Assembly (NCBI GenBank): GCA_022575985.1
Contig: JAKSXM010000272.1
Coordinates: 8,308,001-8,372,000, forward strand
Length of the DNA stretch: 64,000 bases
Source of the DNA: Anagrus nilaparvatae
Taxonomy: Eukaryota > Arthropoda > Insecta > Hymenoptera > Mymaridae
Direction: 5' to 3'
Shown: one piece after another, positions 46,580 to 57,345 of the stretch
Numbering within the stretch: position 1 is the first letter of the stretch
Layout: every line of letters begins with the position of its first letter
Made by a program: the position numbers and the translations under genes
Notes under the pieces: generated by a model
What the model was told of the DNA's origin: nothing
Seen by the model: the letters and a program-made list of their open reading frames with translations, nothing else
Database searches by the model: none

Positions 46580-47091
46580 ATTTATATAGGTTTTAATGAG
46601 GGGACAAGCAGCAATCTTAGATAAGCCCCGCAGAGTAAGATGTAAGGGAGACGCGGAGGAACTAGTTTGCGAAGTAATGACGCTGCTGAAGAAAGCTTGT
46701 GACGATTCCATGCCTCGAAAAAGCTATAATGGGAAAACTCCCCCTGTTTACTGGTGGAATGCGGAGATTTCGGAGCTCCGCAGACAGAGCCACAAGACAA
46801 GAAGGAGGGCAACCAAAGCCAGATTCCGCGCGGAAGCTGGTGAACTGATGCGAGCTTTCAGTTAAGCGATGCTTGAGGCATGCAATCAATGCTAGCAAGA
46901 TTCACTTTGAAAGACAACTTTGCGCCGATGTTGACAGGGACCCCTGGGGTTTCAAGATCGTCACAAAGAAGCTGAGGGGTTTTATGGCCGGACCTTTAAT
47001 GGATGCGGAAGAGGCAAATACAGTTGTCGATGCTCTCTTTCCAATGCATCCAACAAAACATATGCTAAAAATATTAATTGTATTGCTGTAA
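46580..47091 (+). pseudogene. LINE linker region between endonuclease and missing reverse transcriptase
   Basis: Reads A-I-L-D-K-P-R-R-V, then L-L-K-K-A-C-D-D-S-M-P-R-K, V-Y-W-W-N-A-E-I-S-E-L-R-R, and after a frame change P-W-G-F-K-I-V-T-K-K-L and A-L-F-P-M-H-P. These are the standard blocks of R1-type elements just ahead of the reverse transcriptase. The similarity stops at about 47070-47090 and the following sequence is AT-rich host DNA. Confidence 0.7.
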
Positions 47092-47973
47092 AAATTCTGT
47101 TCAGGTAGATATTATATATTTTGGATACCAAATAAATAATTATAATATAAAATTGTAATAAATAATAATAATAAATAATAATAATATTATTGTCAAGGTA
47201 GTAAATTTACGATTATAATAGTTAGAATGTCTTTTAAATGTCTTTGAAAAGCTTGGAAATTTTAACCATTACAATTTAGCTCATTATTATTTGGTACAAA
47301 AAATAATTATTTGAGGTATGTGGAAGATTCAGGCCCAAGGTGCGTAGCACCGAGGGACAGTTATTGGTTATCACTAACAAATCGATATTTATCTCTCAAG
47401 ATTTTGATGAATTTTGGATTTTTCAGACGATAAATAATAAAAAGCAAACACAATTTCTACTTGACGTCATAATACAATTGATTTTTATTATTAAATTTTA
47501 CATGGTTGGCAGGCTTCAGCGCGCAGGGGGCTTGTCACCTAGTTAAAAAAAAAACAAACGTGTTTTTATATTAATTCGGGCACGCTCTTTTCATTGGTGA
47601 AAATAATTATTTTTAGAAATACTTGTAAAATTTTTTATCAATACTTGTTACCTTGTAGATGAGCCATGCGATTTCGCAAACTACAAGTGATAAAAAAAAA
47701 ATTATTTACACCATCTGATAGATAATTTTGAGACGATTAACCCCATATAAAAAACTTTTTTTCCATAAAAGTTAACATAGGGAGTTTTCTAATCTGTATG
47801 GCAGTTTAAGCAACAGATCCGAGATAAATTTGGGTAATGCGACCAAAAAATATTAAAAAGAAAGTTTTATTTAGTAAATAAATAATAAAAGTATTTCAAA
47901 AGCATGACTTTTTATGACAAATATATTTTAAAACTTCTCCCTTACTCATTAAAGTTAAAAAAATAATTCTTAC

Positions 47974-48123
47974 CATAGATATTAAGCCAGTAAAACTAGT
48001 GAAGAACCATAACATTTTTAAGAATTTAGACACCATCCCATTATCGAAAGGCCAAATTCCCTGCATTAGAAATAAAATTTTGGCTTCCTTGAAGAATTTT
48101 TCGAAATAATCTAATCCCTTCAT
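47974..48123 (-). CDS. Odorant receptor exon 1 (N-terminus, start of TM1)
   Basis: Fifty codons from the ATG at 48123. It contains a short cytoplasmic N-terminus (Y-F-E-K-F-F-K-E-A-K), the family hallmark G-I-W-P-F, then a hydrophobic segment from about residue 34 (K-M-L-W-F-F-T-S-F-T-G-L-I-S) that starts the first membrane helix. The donor is ATG|GTAAGA at 47973, phase 0. The frame continues past the donor only into low-complexity sequence. Confidence 0.75.
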
Positions 48124-48879
48124 TGTTTAAATAATTTTTATTTTAAAGCAAAATATAATATAAAAGATTATAGCACATTCTTTTAATATGTTTATTTATA
48201 CGACTAAAAGATTATTGCTTGAATACAAAAAACAATTCTAAATATTTAGTTGATGCACATATTAAAGTAACTAGTTTTCTTTACTTTTCTAACAACTATT
48301 AATTGTACATAGCTATGCGTATAGTTTTTTTAATATTACGACCTTTTCTGTTTTCAGAACATAAAGGCACGTAATAAAGAATGATTGGTTGGTCGATAAA
48401 TATTTATTTTAATGAGTATTGATTTCGAGTAAAAAAAAACGTAGCCAAACTATTGACATTGAATTTACCTAAAGAATTAGAAAATATTTCTTTAGACCTT
48501 TAGCTATACCTAGTGCGACAGAAACTATTTTAGAAAACAATTAGAAATTATTTCTAAAAACAAAAAAAAAACATCATTTTTTGATGGCATAAATTTTAAA
48601 GAAAAAGAATTTTAAGATTGTTTCATAAGATCCAAGAAACTACCAAATAAAAAAGTTGAGGTAAACTCAACAAATAAAAAAAATTAGTTTCTTTTTTTTC
48701 AATTTTGAAAACAAAAATATTTTTTAAAACACTTTCTAGAATTAGGAAAAATTTTGGGTACATACATTCACATACATATGTTAAGTAAAAATTTGTTTTT
48801 TAATATCCGAAGGTCACAAAACGCACTAATATGCAAGAAACCCTTAGTAAACCATTTCTCATCTTGGTTGCCAAAAACA

Positions 48880-48901
48880 CCCCCCCCCCCCCCCCCCCCC
48901 C
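48880..48901. repeat. C22 homopolymer
   Basis: Twenty-two consecutive C bases in an AT-rich setting, likely to form quadruplex/i-motif structure and to vary in length. Confidence 0.85.
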
Positions 48902-49519
48902 AATGATTTGACTGGAGTACTTTCCTTTTTCATTTTTATATAACGCAATGGTAAGGTAGAAATGTTACCAACTTTAGTTTTTTTTAATAATTAATTTTAA
49001 TTTAAATGCGCATTTTATCATGAAAAATTATTTTCTCCTATAGTGACGGATAGGGAGTTTGCCGTATAATCTGATTCATGAGTCAAAAAAATTTTTTGAA
49101 TTGCAGTATGAGAAATCAGCATTATTTAAAATTTTTTCAAATTGAAATTTCTTAAAAACAAATGGTTCAAAAATTTTTTAGTTGGGCTTGAGATACTTTT
49201 GAATTTTTAAATTTATTTATAAAAAAAAAATATCTGTGAATAGTTATAATTTGAAAACCTTAAATTAAAAATAACATCTTTTAAAAGTTAAATTTTTAGA
49301 ATTTGAAATTTTCCATTAAGTTATGTGAACAAAAAAAATTCTGGCTGAAAATTTTGATTTTGCAGAAAATTTTATGTGTTTCTTTGAAAAGGGCATAATG
49401 TTAAAGAATAATTGATATTTTATGTATTAATTTCGAAAATCAAAATTTTGAGATTTTTTGAGAAATTTTGAATTGAAAAAAAATTGAATAACTCGAATTT
49501 CTCACGCATTGAAAATTTT

Positions 49520-49700
49520 TTCATGGTAAACACGCATCCCAGAAAAAAAAATTAGCTGCTGTTTTTTAAAAATTACCAAAAAACGAAAATGGCTGCCAAA
49601 AATTGAGAACCAAACCTTAGGAGCTTTCAATGAAGCTTATTTTTATAAGAAATCTCTGGGGGAAATACTTTTGCACCAATTTTAAGAACCGACCATAAGT
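49520..49700 (-). repeat. Dispersed repeat, copy C (inverted)
   Basis: Read on the minus strand it shares GTTCTTAAAATTGG, GGTTCTCAATTTTTGGCAGC and the following ATTTTYGTTTTTTGG with the copy at 5770-6000. Confidence 0.5.
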
Positions 49701-51993
49701 TTCATATATACGTTACATTTGAAAATACCCTAATAATAAATTGAATTTACTCCATACTGATAAAAAACACAATCAATATATTAAAAAAATGGATAATATA
49801 ATTACAATATACACCAAAATTTTGTATATAAATTTAAAAAGCTTTAAAAACCAGAAATACATGATCGATTATCGAGTAATTGAAAGCCTTCTGCATATTA
49901 TTCAAAAAATATAAGAATAAACTACTTTCATCTCTCCGTAATACAATATATTACGATAGGGCAAAATTATAATATATGTATATGTAACATGCTCACGCGT
50001 AATTATCTTCTTGTATATACAGTCAGCGTTAATAGGTGCGGCGGCTTTTGGATGAAAAGATATATACCGAAAAGGCGAATCATATCTTTTCTTCAATATA
50101 TACAAAACCGTTTATAGCTGAAGATGTTACATACACACTTATATATATATATAAATATGATGGAAGCGAAGAAAACTATAGCACGTACGTAAATGCAAAA
50201 ATCTTTAAAAGAGAAAGAATATCTATAGATTATATTTAACCAATTGGCCTTTCTTTGAAGTGGTTACAAAATGCCGCATATATTTTCATACTTTTTCAAT
50301 GTTGTATATACAAAAAAAAATATATTACGTTAACTGTTTTACTTGATTATCGATTTATCTATATAAATGTAAGTCTTACATGCACACAGCAAAAAAATTT
50401 TTTTTTAACATATATACGACGTTGCATATAATTGCAGTTAAAGTGCAAGAAAAAAAATATACTTTAAGATAATGGTATGTATAGTAGTGGTACTAATACA
50501 TGAAAAAAAAAATGGCAAAAAAGAAAATGTTTACTAATATACATCCATAAATAAAATCATAGACTTAATATATCGATGTGTGCATAAAAAAAGGGAGGAA
50601 GGACGAAACGACCGGAAGTGGCTTGTCGGCTTTTCTTTGACATGAATCTATAATAAATTTATTATTGTATATTTAAAAGAAAGAAATTTTATGAGAATAT
50701 TTATATATCAATTTACTAATAGTTAAGCATGATAAATATATTTTGAAAGCTTTTCAAACGATTTTTTATTACTTTGAACAAAATTTTTTAGTTGATTATT
50801 ATATTTAAAAGAGTTTTTTTTTTCAAAAATTTTCGATTGCCTTTTTTTTTAATTTATGTAATTTATTGTAAAATATAATTTATTTTATTAATAAGTGTTT
50901 AGATGAATCGAAAATTAAAATTAAATTTTGATTGATTCATTAAATGTTAGTAGCATTTTTTTGTTGTAAAATACACACTAGACTGACAATTATTTTAAAA
51001 AGTTGCTTGAATTTTCAATTATCAATTGAAATTAGATGCTATTTATCAAAAATTTAAGTTTTCCACAAAATTGGTGTAAATTTTCGATCTCATAAAAAAG
51101 AATGTTATTTTTACGAATTCGGTGTTTAAATGAACTATAATTTTGGGAATCTTATTATTTTGGTAAATGGCAACTAATTTCATCAGGTAGCTGAAAATTC
51201 AATCGAATTATTAAAATAATTTCTAGGTTAATACATAATTTATCTACATTTTTTAGTATTATTTTTTTTTGCCTCAAATAAGTCAATATTGATTGTTCAT
51301 TACATTATGTAATTTACATAGATTTAAATTTATAGTTAAATTTATAGTCAAAAGTTTAGCATTTGTTTTTTTCTTATCTGTGAAAGAATTTAATAATTTT
51401 AAGATAAAATTGTTTTTTTGTAGGGTAATTTTATTTATCCCTCTTATAAAAATCGATGGAGATCTGAAGTTGCTTCTATTTCGCCTTTTTATTCGCCTTC
51501 TGATTGGCCGAATTAAAATCGATTATTCGATTATATTCAAATTTATTATAAAAATTGAAATTCATTATCAATATTGTGTAAAATAAATTTATAATGATAA
51601 GAAAATATACATTTGATTTAAATTGATTCTAAACATTTAAAGATTAATTAATAAACTAATGATTATTAAAAAATTATGTTTATATGAAAAATTTAAATAA
51701 ATAAAGATAATGGTTATGTTATATAGTTTATTTATAAACAAAAATATACAAAAAATGTATCTGGAAAAAAAGAGGTTAAAAGCAAAACTTGTATTATTTA
51801 TAAAATTAATAAGGACTTATATCTTAGACTTATAAGTTTATATGCGAAGAAAAAAAATAAAATTAAGATTTAATAATTATACAGATATTTTTTAAGGAAC
51901 CGAACAATTAATACTTTTAGAATAAGAAGAAATAATATTATAATAATCTCAAAATGTTGAAGCAATTAACGTGGTTGTTTAGATATTATGAAA

Positions 51994-52420
51994 AGTATAT
52001 TTACGACTTGAGTCCAGAAAAGTAAAGAATGGCCCAAATCGCACGTAAATTACCTTCCGAGGCGAAGCCGAGGATGGTAAACCGCGATTTGGGTCATTTC
52101 TTATTTATGGACAAGGGTCGTATAACATTTTTCTGTATCTGTGGCGAGAAATCACGTCTTTGCCGGACGCGTAGCTTTCTCGACCAGAAAATATTATTAA
52201 GGGAGGAATAGTATATTTACGGCTGGTGTCCAGAAAAGTAAAGAATGGCCCAAATCGCACGTATATTACCTTCCGAGGCGAAGCCGAGGATGGTAAACTG
52301 TGATTTGGGTCATTCTTTATTTATGGATAAGTGCCGTATAAAATTTGTATGTGACAGTAGCGAGAAATTTCGATTTCCTTGGCCTAGGAAATCGTACTTT
52401 CGTGGCTACTGTACAGAAAT
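51994..52420 (+). repeat. Two tandem copies of a 216-bp hairpin-rich repeat
   Basis: Copy 1 runs 51994-52209 and copy 2 from 52210 to about 52420, sharing AGTATATTTACG, GTCCAGAAAAGTAAAGAATG, and GAGGCGAAGCCGAGGATGG. In each copy the first half is a long hairpin: AATGGCCCAAATCGC opposite GCGATTTGGGTCATT (one mismatch in copy 1; GYGATTTGGGTCATT overall), with TTACC/GGTAA and GGC-GAA-GCC inside it. The second half is a separate hairpin whose arms differ between copies (GGCGAGAAA/TTTCTCGACC in copy 1; CGATTTCC/GGAAATCG inside CAGTAGCGAG/CTTTCGTGGCTACTG in copy 2). The 60-codon frame across copy 1 has no recognisable product. Confidence 0.7.
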
Positions 52421-52599
52421 TTAAATTATCAAATTCGTTACTGAATATTTCGGAGCCCAATTAAAAATACATACAGCCATATGGGTATTTTTACCATTTT
52501 TGGCCTATGCTGCTGTAAACATGTTAATTGGACTCTGAAATTATTTTAACTCTAATTCAAACGCATCGAATTGGTTTAAAAATGCTTTTAAAATAGAAC

Positions 52600-52770
52600 A
52601 TGTTTATAGACAGGGGGGGGGGAGGTACTATAAGAATATCATTGGGGGGGGAAGGGGGCTCAAATGAATTTAGAATAATTTCGATTTAGGGACTAAGAAT
52701 AATTCAGATTTTGGAACTTGATAGAATAATGTTTATTTAGGGACCTAGAATAATCAGGATTTTAGGAGCT
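52600..52770 (+). repeat. G-rich dispersed repeat, copy 1
   Basis: Contains AACATGTTTATAGACAGG leading into G9 and G8 runs, then repeated TAGAATAATTTCGATTTAGGG-like units (GGGACYTAGAATAATTNNGATTTAGGG pattern). The same blocks occur at 54900-55230. Confidence 0.6.
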
Positions 52771-54899
52771 TAAATTTACATGAGTGTCAATTATTATTCT
52801 AAAATACTATTTATTTAATGGTTACGAAATACTAGCGGTGATTTAAAGTATAAATTTAAACATGTTCCATGTTTTTTGTTTGTGATTTCACAAACCGGTT
52901 TTATACTTAAAGTATTGTGATTTATAATAAACATAAACTACCCTATGGAATGTCCAAAATGGAATTCTCGCATATAAGTAATTTTTAGTGAAACTTTACT
53001 AAAGGCAAGGTGAATTTCTGGGATTTTCAAAAAACTAATTCCGTTGGGTTTAGTACGTAAAAATATGGTTCCATGCAAACTTTTACTTCTAGATTGAAAG
53101 CTTTCAAACTGGCAGCTGTTTTTTAATTTTAAAATTTTTTCGTATTTGCTAGAAAAATTTGAGCTAATTTTGTGATTTTAATTTTTCTACGCTCTAAATA
53201 AAACTATAAAAAATAATTTTCATGAATAATGAATATGTAAAATTTCCAACTGAATTCGATTCTGACATCAGTTTTTTGGAAAACCCACGAAGAAACCGGG
53301 AAAATTAGGAAAGCCAAAGAGAATTTTCAAATGCGAATTTCTCAAAAAGAGTTTTTTTTTTCTACTAATTCTCCAAAAAAATTTTATTTTCCCATAAACT
53401 TTCTGTTAGTAAGGAGTTTTTGGGGGATATTTGTCTTTTAAGTACTGAATAACTCAAAAAACGAATTTTCATAACTATCCATATCCCAAAATATTCCGGA
53501 TTTTCGGTTAGGTGACAAGAAAATCCGGAAAATGTAAAATTTTGGAAAATAGAAAGTTATGAACATTCGTTTTTTGAGTTTTTCAATACTTTAAAGTCAA
53601 ATTTTCCCCAAAAACTGGGTAACAACAAAAATTTTATGAACAATTAGAAGAAAAAATAACCCTTTTTTTGAAAACTTTAAAATTTTAAATTTCTATTGAG
53701 ACATTCATAGAAATTCAACTCCAAATATTAATAGATTAATAATATAATTAAATTAGATACTAATAGATCCCGCAAAGGAAGACTAATTAAGCAGGGTCAC
53801 CATGGATTTAAAGTAAAAATATTTGATAAAAATAAAAATAATAGTATTTTTTATCAGCATAACTATCAATTTTATTTTAATCCGAGAGTAAAGTTTTTAG
53901 CATAATATGGACATAATTTATGGACATCTGATTAATGTTAGAACATCATTTTTTTATCAATTTTTTCTGCTTTTCTTCATAAAATCGTCATCTATGCCCT
54001 TTACAAGCCCGTAGGAAGTAAAAATTAGCCATACCTTTTTTTTAAGTTCATAAAAAGTATAAAAATAAGGTTTATAAGTAAAATAATTATAGTTTTCAAA
54101 TTTTAAATCAGTATATTATTGCAATGGTTACTTTTATGTCTTTTTATTTTAATTAATTTACAAACTTATCAGTGGTTTACAGATGTAATAATTAAACATT
54201 AAAAATGATAGGCTTTTGATAAGAAAAATTGAATTTTAGTTATTAGACAATATTTTGTAAACATTTTATTAAAAAGAATGACAGTATTTTTGATGAGCTC
54301 CATTGGCTTTGAATGCTGACAAAAAAGTTTTAAGATATACTTTCAAGCAATGTTCTGTAATCTAGAAATATTTTTTAAGCTATTTTTTAAAAATTATTGC
54401 AAAAAAAAAATGAAAAGAACGTTTGCCCCTATAACTTTTTTTTAAAAATTAATGTGTAAAAATGTTTTGGAAATTTATGATACAAATTTAAATCCTATTT
54501 TTATTTAAAATAATAAATTTTTGTATTAAATAAATTTAAATGATTATTTTATTTTAATTTAAAAATTAAAAAATATAAAGTATAAAATATAAACCTTGAT
54601 TTTTTTATTTTTTATGGTCTTTAACAAATTGTGGGTTTTTGACGTTTGCTATACGCTTTGGAGGAGCATGAATCATAATTTTATACAATAAGAACAAGAA
54701 ATCATTTTTTTTAAATGATCATCTAGCGTCAACTAGATGGCCATAATAGGGCTATAATTGGTGGCCAGATTTTGTCCCATCACCATAAAATATGGCCATA
54801 ATATGGTAAAAAATTTTCATAGGGATTTAATTAATTTTATAACAAAATTATTAAAAAAAAGGTCTTATTCTGCGCGCGCAGAGCGCGCGGCTATTCTAG

Positions 54900-55230
54900 T
54901 TTATTTATTAATGGAACATGTTCATAGGGGGGGGGGAGGGGTACCTGAAAAAATTCGTCTAGCAGGGGGGGTCAAATGTACTTAGAATATTTTAACATGG
55001 AACATGTTTATAGGGAGGGGTACCTCAGAACTTGAAAATTAAGGGGGGGGGGTCATATTTGTACGACTTAAGGGGACGGTCAAATATGTCCGGTTTAAGG
55101 CGGGAGAGGTTAAATAAGACTTAGAATAATTTCAATTTTGAGACTTCGAAAAATCTGAGATTAGGGACTTGGAATAATTTTGATTTAGGGACCCAGAAAA
55201 TAATACACGTTTAGTAAATCAGAATAGTTT
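54900..55230 (+). repeat. G-rich dispersed repeat, copy 2 (internally duplicated)
   Basis: Two ATGGAACATGTTYATAGGG units followed by runs of 7-10 G and GGTCAAAT blocks, then GACTTAGAATAATTTCAATT and further GGGACTTGGAATAATTTTGA units. Related to 52600-52770. The runs of G could form quadruplexes. Confidence 0.6.
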
Positions 55231-55269
55231 AGGTTTAGAATCTTAACATCTACTAAGGTGGTAATTACA

Positions 55270-55600
55270 AATTATAAAAATTTATAACCGGTTTGTGTAA
55301 CTACACAACCAACGAGCATGGAACATGTTTACTCATAAGAGTAATAAATCCAAAAACCGAAATTACAATAAATCCTGAAATATATCCTAAGTCCATAAAC
55401 TTAAAGTATTCTAAGTTGTTGTTGTTATCAGGGCCTGATCACAAGTCCCTAAAACGAAAATATTCGAAGTACATTTCACCCCCCCCCCCCTAAAAACTTC
55501 AATTTTTCACCCCCCTCTCTATATAAACGTCACTATTTCACCCCCCCTAAAGCGTCAATTTAGACCCCCCTTCTAAAAACGTCAATTTTTGACCTCCCCC
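55270..55600 (-). repeat. C-rich (inverted) copy of the same repeat family
   Basis: Read on the minus strand it has G-runs, TTCGAATATTTTCGTTTTAG and AGGGACTTG blocks ending in AACATGTTCCATG. The block ACCGGTTTGTG...CATGGAACATGTTT at 55283-55330 is an inverted partner of 52858-52905. At 55480-55580 C-runs alternate with AACGTCAATTT-like units, a degenerate short tandem. Confidence 0.55.
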
Positions 55601-55607
55601 CTAATTT

Positions 55608-55852
55608 TTTTATCACTAATTATCTTATTGTGATAATTAATGCCCATTTTTGGTCCAAAATAACCAATTTTTGAAAATAACTAAAGCAAAAGAGGTGAGT
55701 TAGGCCCTGGAGCTTATATAAAATTTTGGAAACTTACAAGATCTATTTTTGTCTATTATTTTAATTTTGACAGCAAAGTAAATATTGGTTTTTTGGGCCG
55801 AAAATGGATATTTGGTTTACTGAGTATCACTGCGAGAGATTTAGTGATGAAA
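55608..55852. mobile_element. Small inverted-repeat element
   Basis: The arm at 55608-55680 (ATCACTAATT, GCCCATTTTTGGTCCAAAA, TAACCAAT) is the diverged reverse complement of 55780-55852 (ATTGGTTTTTTGGGCCGAAA, then TTAGTGAT). Similar fragments occur near 3915 and 35470, suggesting a small MITE family. Ends are approximate. Confidence 0.45.
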
Positions 55853-56940
55853 AATTGTGGTTTACGATGCTTGAATGGTGGTTTTCACATAAAAAAAATG
55901 AGACCAATTGAATGTATCCTAAAAATCCTTATCTTATATCAGAAGCATTTTGCAATAGAATTCAAACCTTACCTCCCCCTAATTCGTTTTATGTAATTTT
56001 TGGGCGACCCCTTATTAGCCCATGCTCATGTTAACGCAATCATTAGTTTAGATGAAACTTTAAAAATTTTAAATTTGTTTAAAAATTGTATTTAAATAAT
56101 AATTAAACTATAATAAAATGATTAGAGTAGATCGTTATAAATACTTAGATGCAATTTTAGACAATCACAAGTGGGATAAGAGGTAGAATTCAACTATTTG
56201 TATTGAAAAAAAAATCTGTTTTAAACACGACCAACAATTATGAAACATATTCAGATAAAAGTAGCGATTACCCCAAAAATAGCTCACTGTACCATGAAAT
56301 TATTTTAAATCCTTAAATCAAAATTATTCTAAGTCCACTAAACCTTCCCCTAAAACCCTTAATTTTCTATTTTTTTTCTTCTTTAAATATTGTAGTGGCT
56401 ACACTTACACGGGCCCCGAATTTCAAGGGCCAAGATGTCCTGGAACTATAGGTAGTTGATAGTTATAAACACATGTGTAAACGCATGTGGGGCTAAAATA
56501 TAAGATTCAAAAAATAAGTTGAAGTTATTTAATTTTTTTTTTAGTAGAAGTTGTTAATTTGCCTCATTCCGTTCTAAATTTTGGGTTACTGACTTAACTT
56601 AGCCTGACTTGGTACCCGTTTAAACGCAGCAATTTAGTTTACTTTCCAATTCAGTGAAAACAAGCCCTCATCCTATCTATAAACAATTCCAGATATGGTT
56701 GGGTAACCTAAACAAAACTTATGGTAACATTTTAAGAAACTTATTGATTTAACTTTAATTTTTATTTTGAATATTCTGTGAAATTAATTAATATTAAGGT
56801 TTTATTTGAAAGTTTCTTTCTTTATAGTACAAATAAGTATAAGTGTATGGTATTTATTGTGATACAGTATAATAACCCAAAGGAAAAACTTTTTAATTAT
56901 CATATGCATAATATGTTATAGTCCAAAGGCAAATTACTGG

Positions 56941-57051
56941 ATAGACCTTCTTTGTTTTGCTGATAGTGTTGCTTACTATATAGAAAATAGTACCCAAACC
57001 AATTTCCTATACCTAGACTTGGCAAAAGCCTTTGATTCGGTAAATGATTGA
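56941..57051 (+). pseudogene. Non-LTR reverse-transcriptase fragment
   Basis: Thirty-six codons reading L-L-C-F-A-D-S-V, Y-Y-I-E-N-S-T-Q-T, then F-L-Y-L-D-L-A-K-A-F-D-S-V-N-D and a stop. D-L-A-K-A-F-D-S/T-V is a conserved early motif of Jockey/CR1-type LINE reverse transcriptases, preceded by the usual Q-T. No other RT block was found around it, so it is an isolated scrap. Confidence 0.7.
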
Positions 57052-57204
57052 AAAATTAATACAATTTATGATTTTTTATATTTTATTATATTTCGGCAGT
57101 AAGACTAAGCTATATATAGTAAACAAAAGTAACTTCACTTTCGAGAATAAGAATGAGAAGTATTTAAAGTTAAGGAGTTAGGAAGGTAAATAGAAAATTT
57201 GAGT

Positions 57205-57345
57205 CAATATCCACATTACCGACGCAATTTTTATTTTATAATTTGCAGTTTAAAATAAAATTAGTCGTAAAAATATATTAAGAAATGTGTATATATGTAA
57301 TATTATTGCAAAAACATTATTATTTTAGGTTATGTTACTTACTAA
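57205..57345 (+). repeat. Dispersed repeat shared with 32310-32450
   Basis: Second copy of the repeat described at 32310-32450, same strand, about 24.9 kb away. Confidence 0.5.

Larger units (their letters stand above)
43430..47091 (+). mobile_element. R1-clade-like non-LTR retrotransposon (gag and endonuclease), truncated and decayed
   Basis: Order on the plus strand: a GC-richer presumed 5' region (43430-43900), gag start at 43900, gag interrupted by the foldback element at 44183-44695, gag body to about 45720, Cys/His zinc-knuckle region (45690-45830) with stops and frame changes, an APE-type endonuclease (about 45890-46560) with several frameshifts, a linker domain (46560-46860), and a segment ending about 47090 just before the reverse transcriptase should begin. 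Gag and endonuclease have R1/TRAS-like character. No reverse transcriptase follows, so the element lacks its 3' part. It is not coding-competent. Confidence 0.75.
37460..47973. other. Repeat-filled gap within the odorant receptor locus
   Basis: About 10.5 kb between receptor exon 1 and the next recognised receptor exon, much longer than the other receptor introns (all 70-330 bp). It holds the histone relic (38100-38935), an LTR-retrotransposon relic (39240-40450), foldback elements at 41343-41828, 42400-43420 and 44183-44695, and the LINE at about 43430-47091. Sequence at 37460-38090, 40500-41340 and 47092-47740 shows nothing identifiable beyond AT-rich DNA and a few GC-richer scraps. Confidence 0.7.
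35682..48123 (-). pseudogene. Insect odorant receptor (7tm_6 family), multi-exon, probably decaying
   Basis: Coding segments on the minus strand: 48123-47974, 37459-37333, 37244-36983, 36913-36813, 36658-36568, 36243-36110, 36039-35910 and 35735-35682, about 350 residues in all. Insect odorant receptors are seven-helix ligand-gated cation channel subunits of olfactory neuron dendrites, working with Orco. The N-terminus (Y-F-E-K, G-I-W-P) and the block ending G-L-F-K-I-L-E-Y-R-I are typical. Hymenopteran receptors are usually about 390-400 residues; the deficit matches a missing exon between residue 50 and the next segment. The junction 36813/36658 is out of frame by one base, which a seventh T at the start of the 36658 exon would correct. 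A 10.5-kb repeat-filled gap follows exon 1, so exon 1 may alternatively be an orphan of a neighbouring receptor. A homopolymer error could make the frame break spurious. Confidence 0.72.

Noticed and set aside
47742..47852. Candidate missing second exon of the odorant receptor (minus strand; reads R-I-T-Q-I-Y-L-G-S then later L-P-M-L-T-F and K-F-F-I-W).
   Set aside because: Position and flavour fit, but there is an in-frame TAA at 47808-47806, no AG acceptor upstream, and the possible donor leaves the wrong phase for the next exon. It may be a dead exon, but is not supported enough to annotate.
51994..52420. Possible CRISPR-like array (repeated palindromic units).
   Set aside because: Only two 216-bp units in a eukaryotic setting, no short regular spacers and no cas genes.
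54758..54985. 75-codon plus-strand open frame running into the G-rich repeat.
   Set aside because: Its tail is the G-rich repeat itself and there is no recognisable domain.
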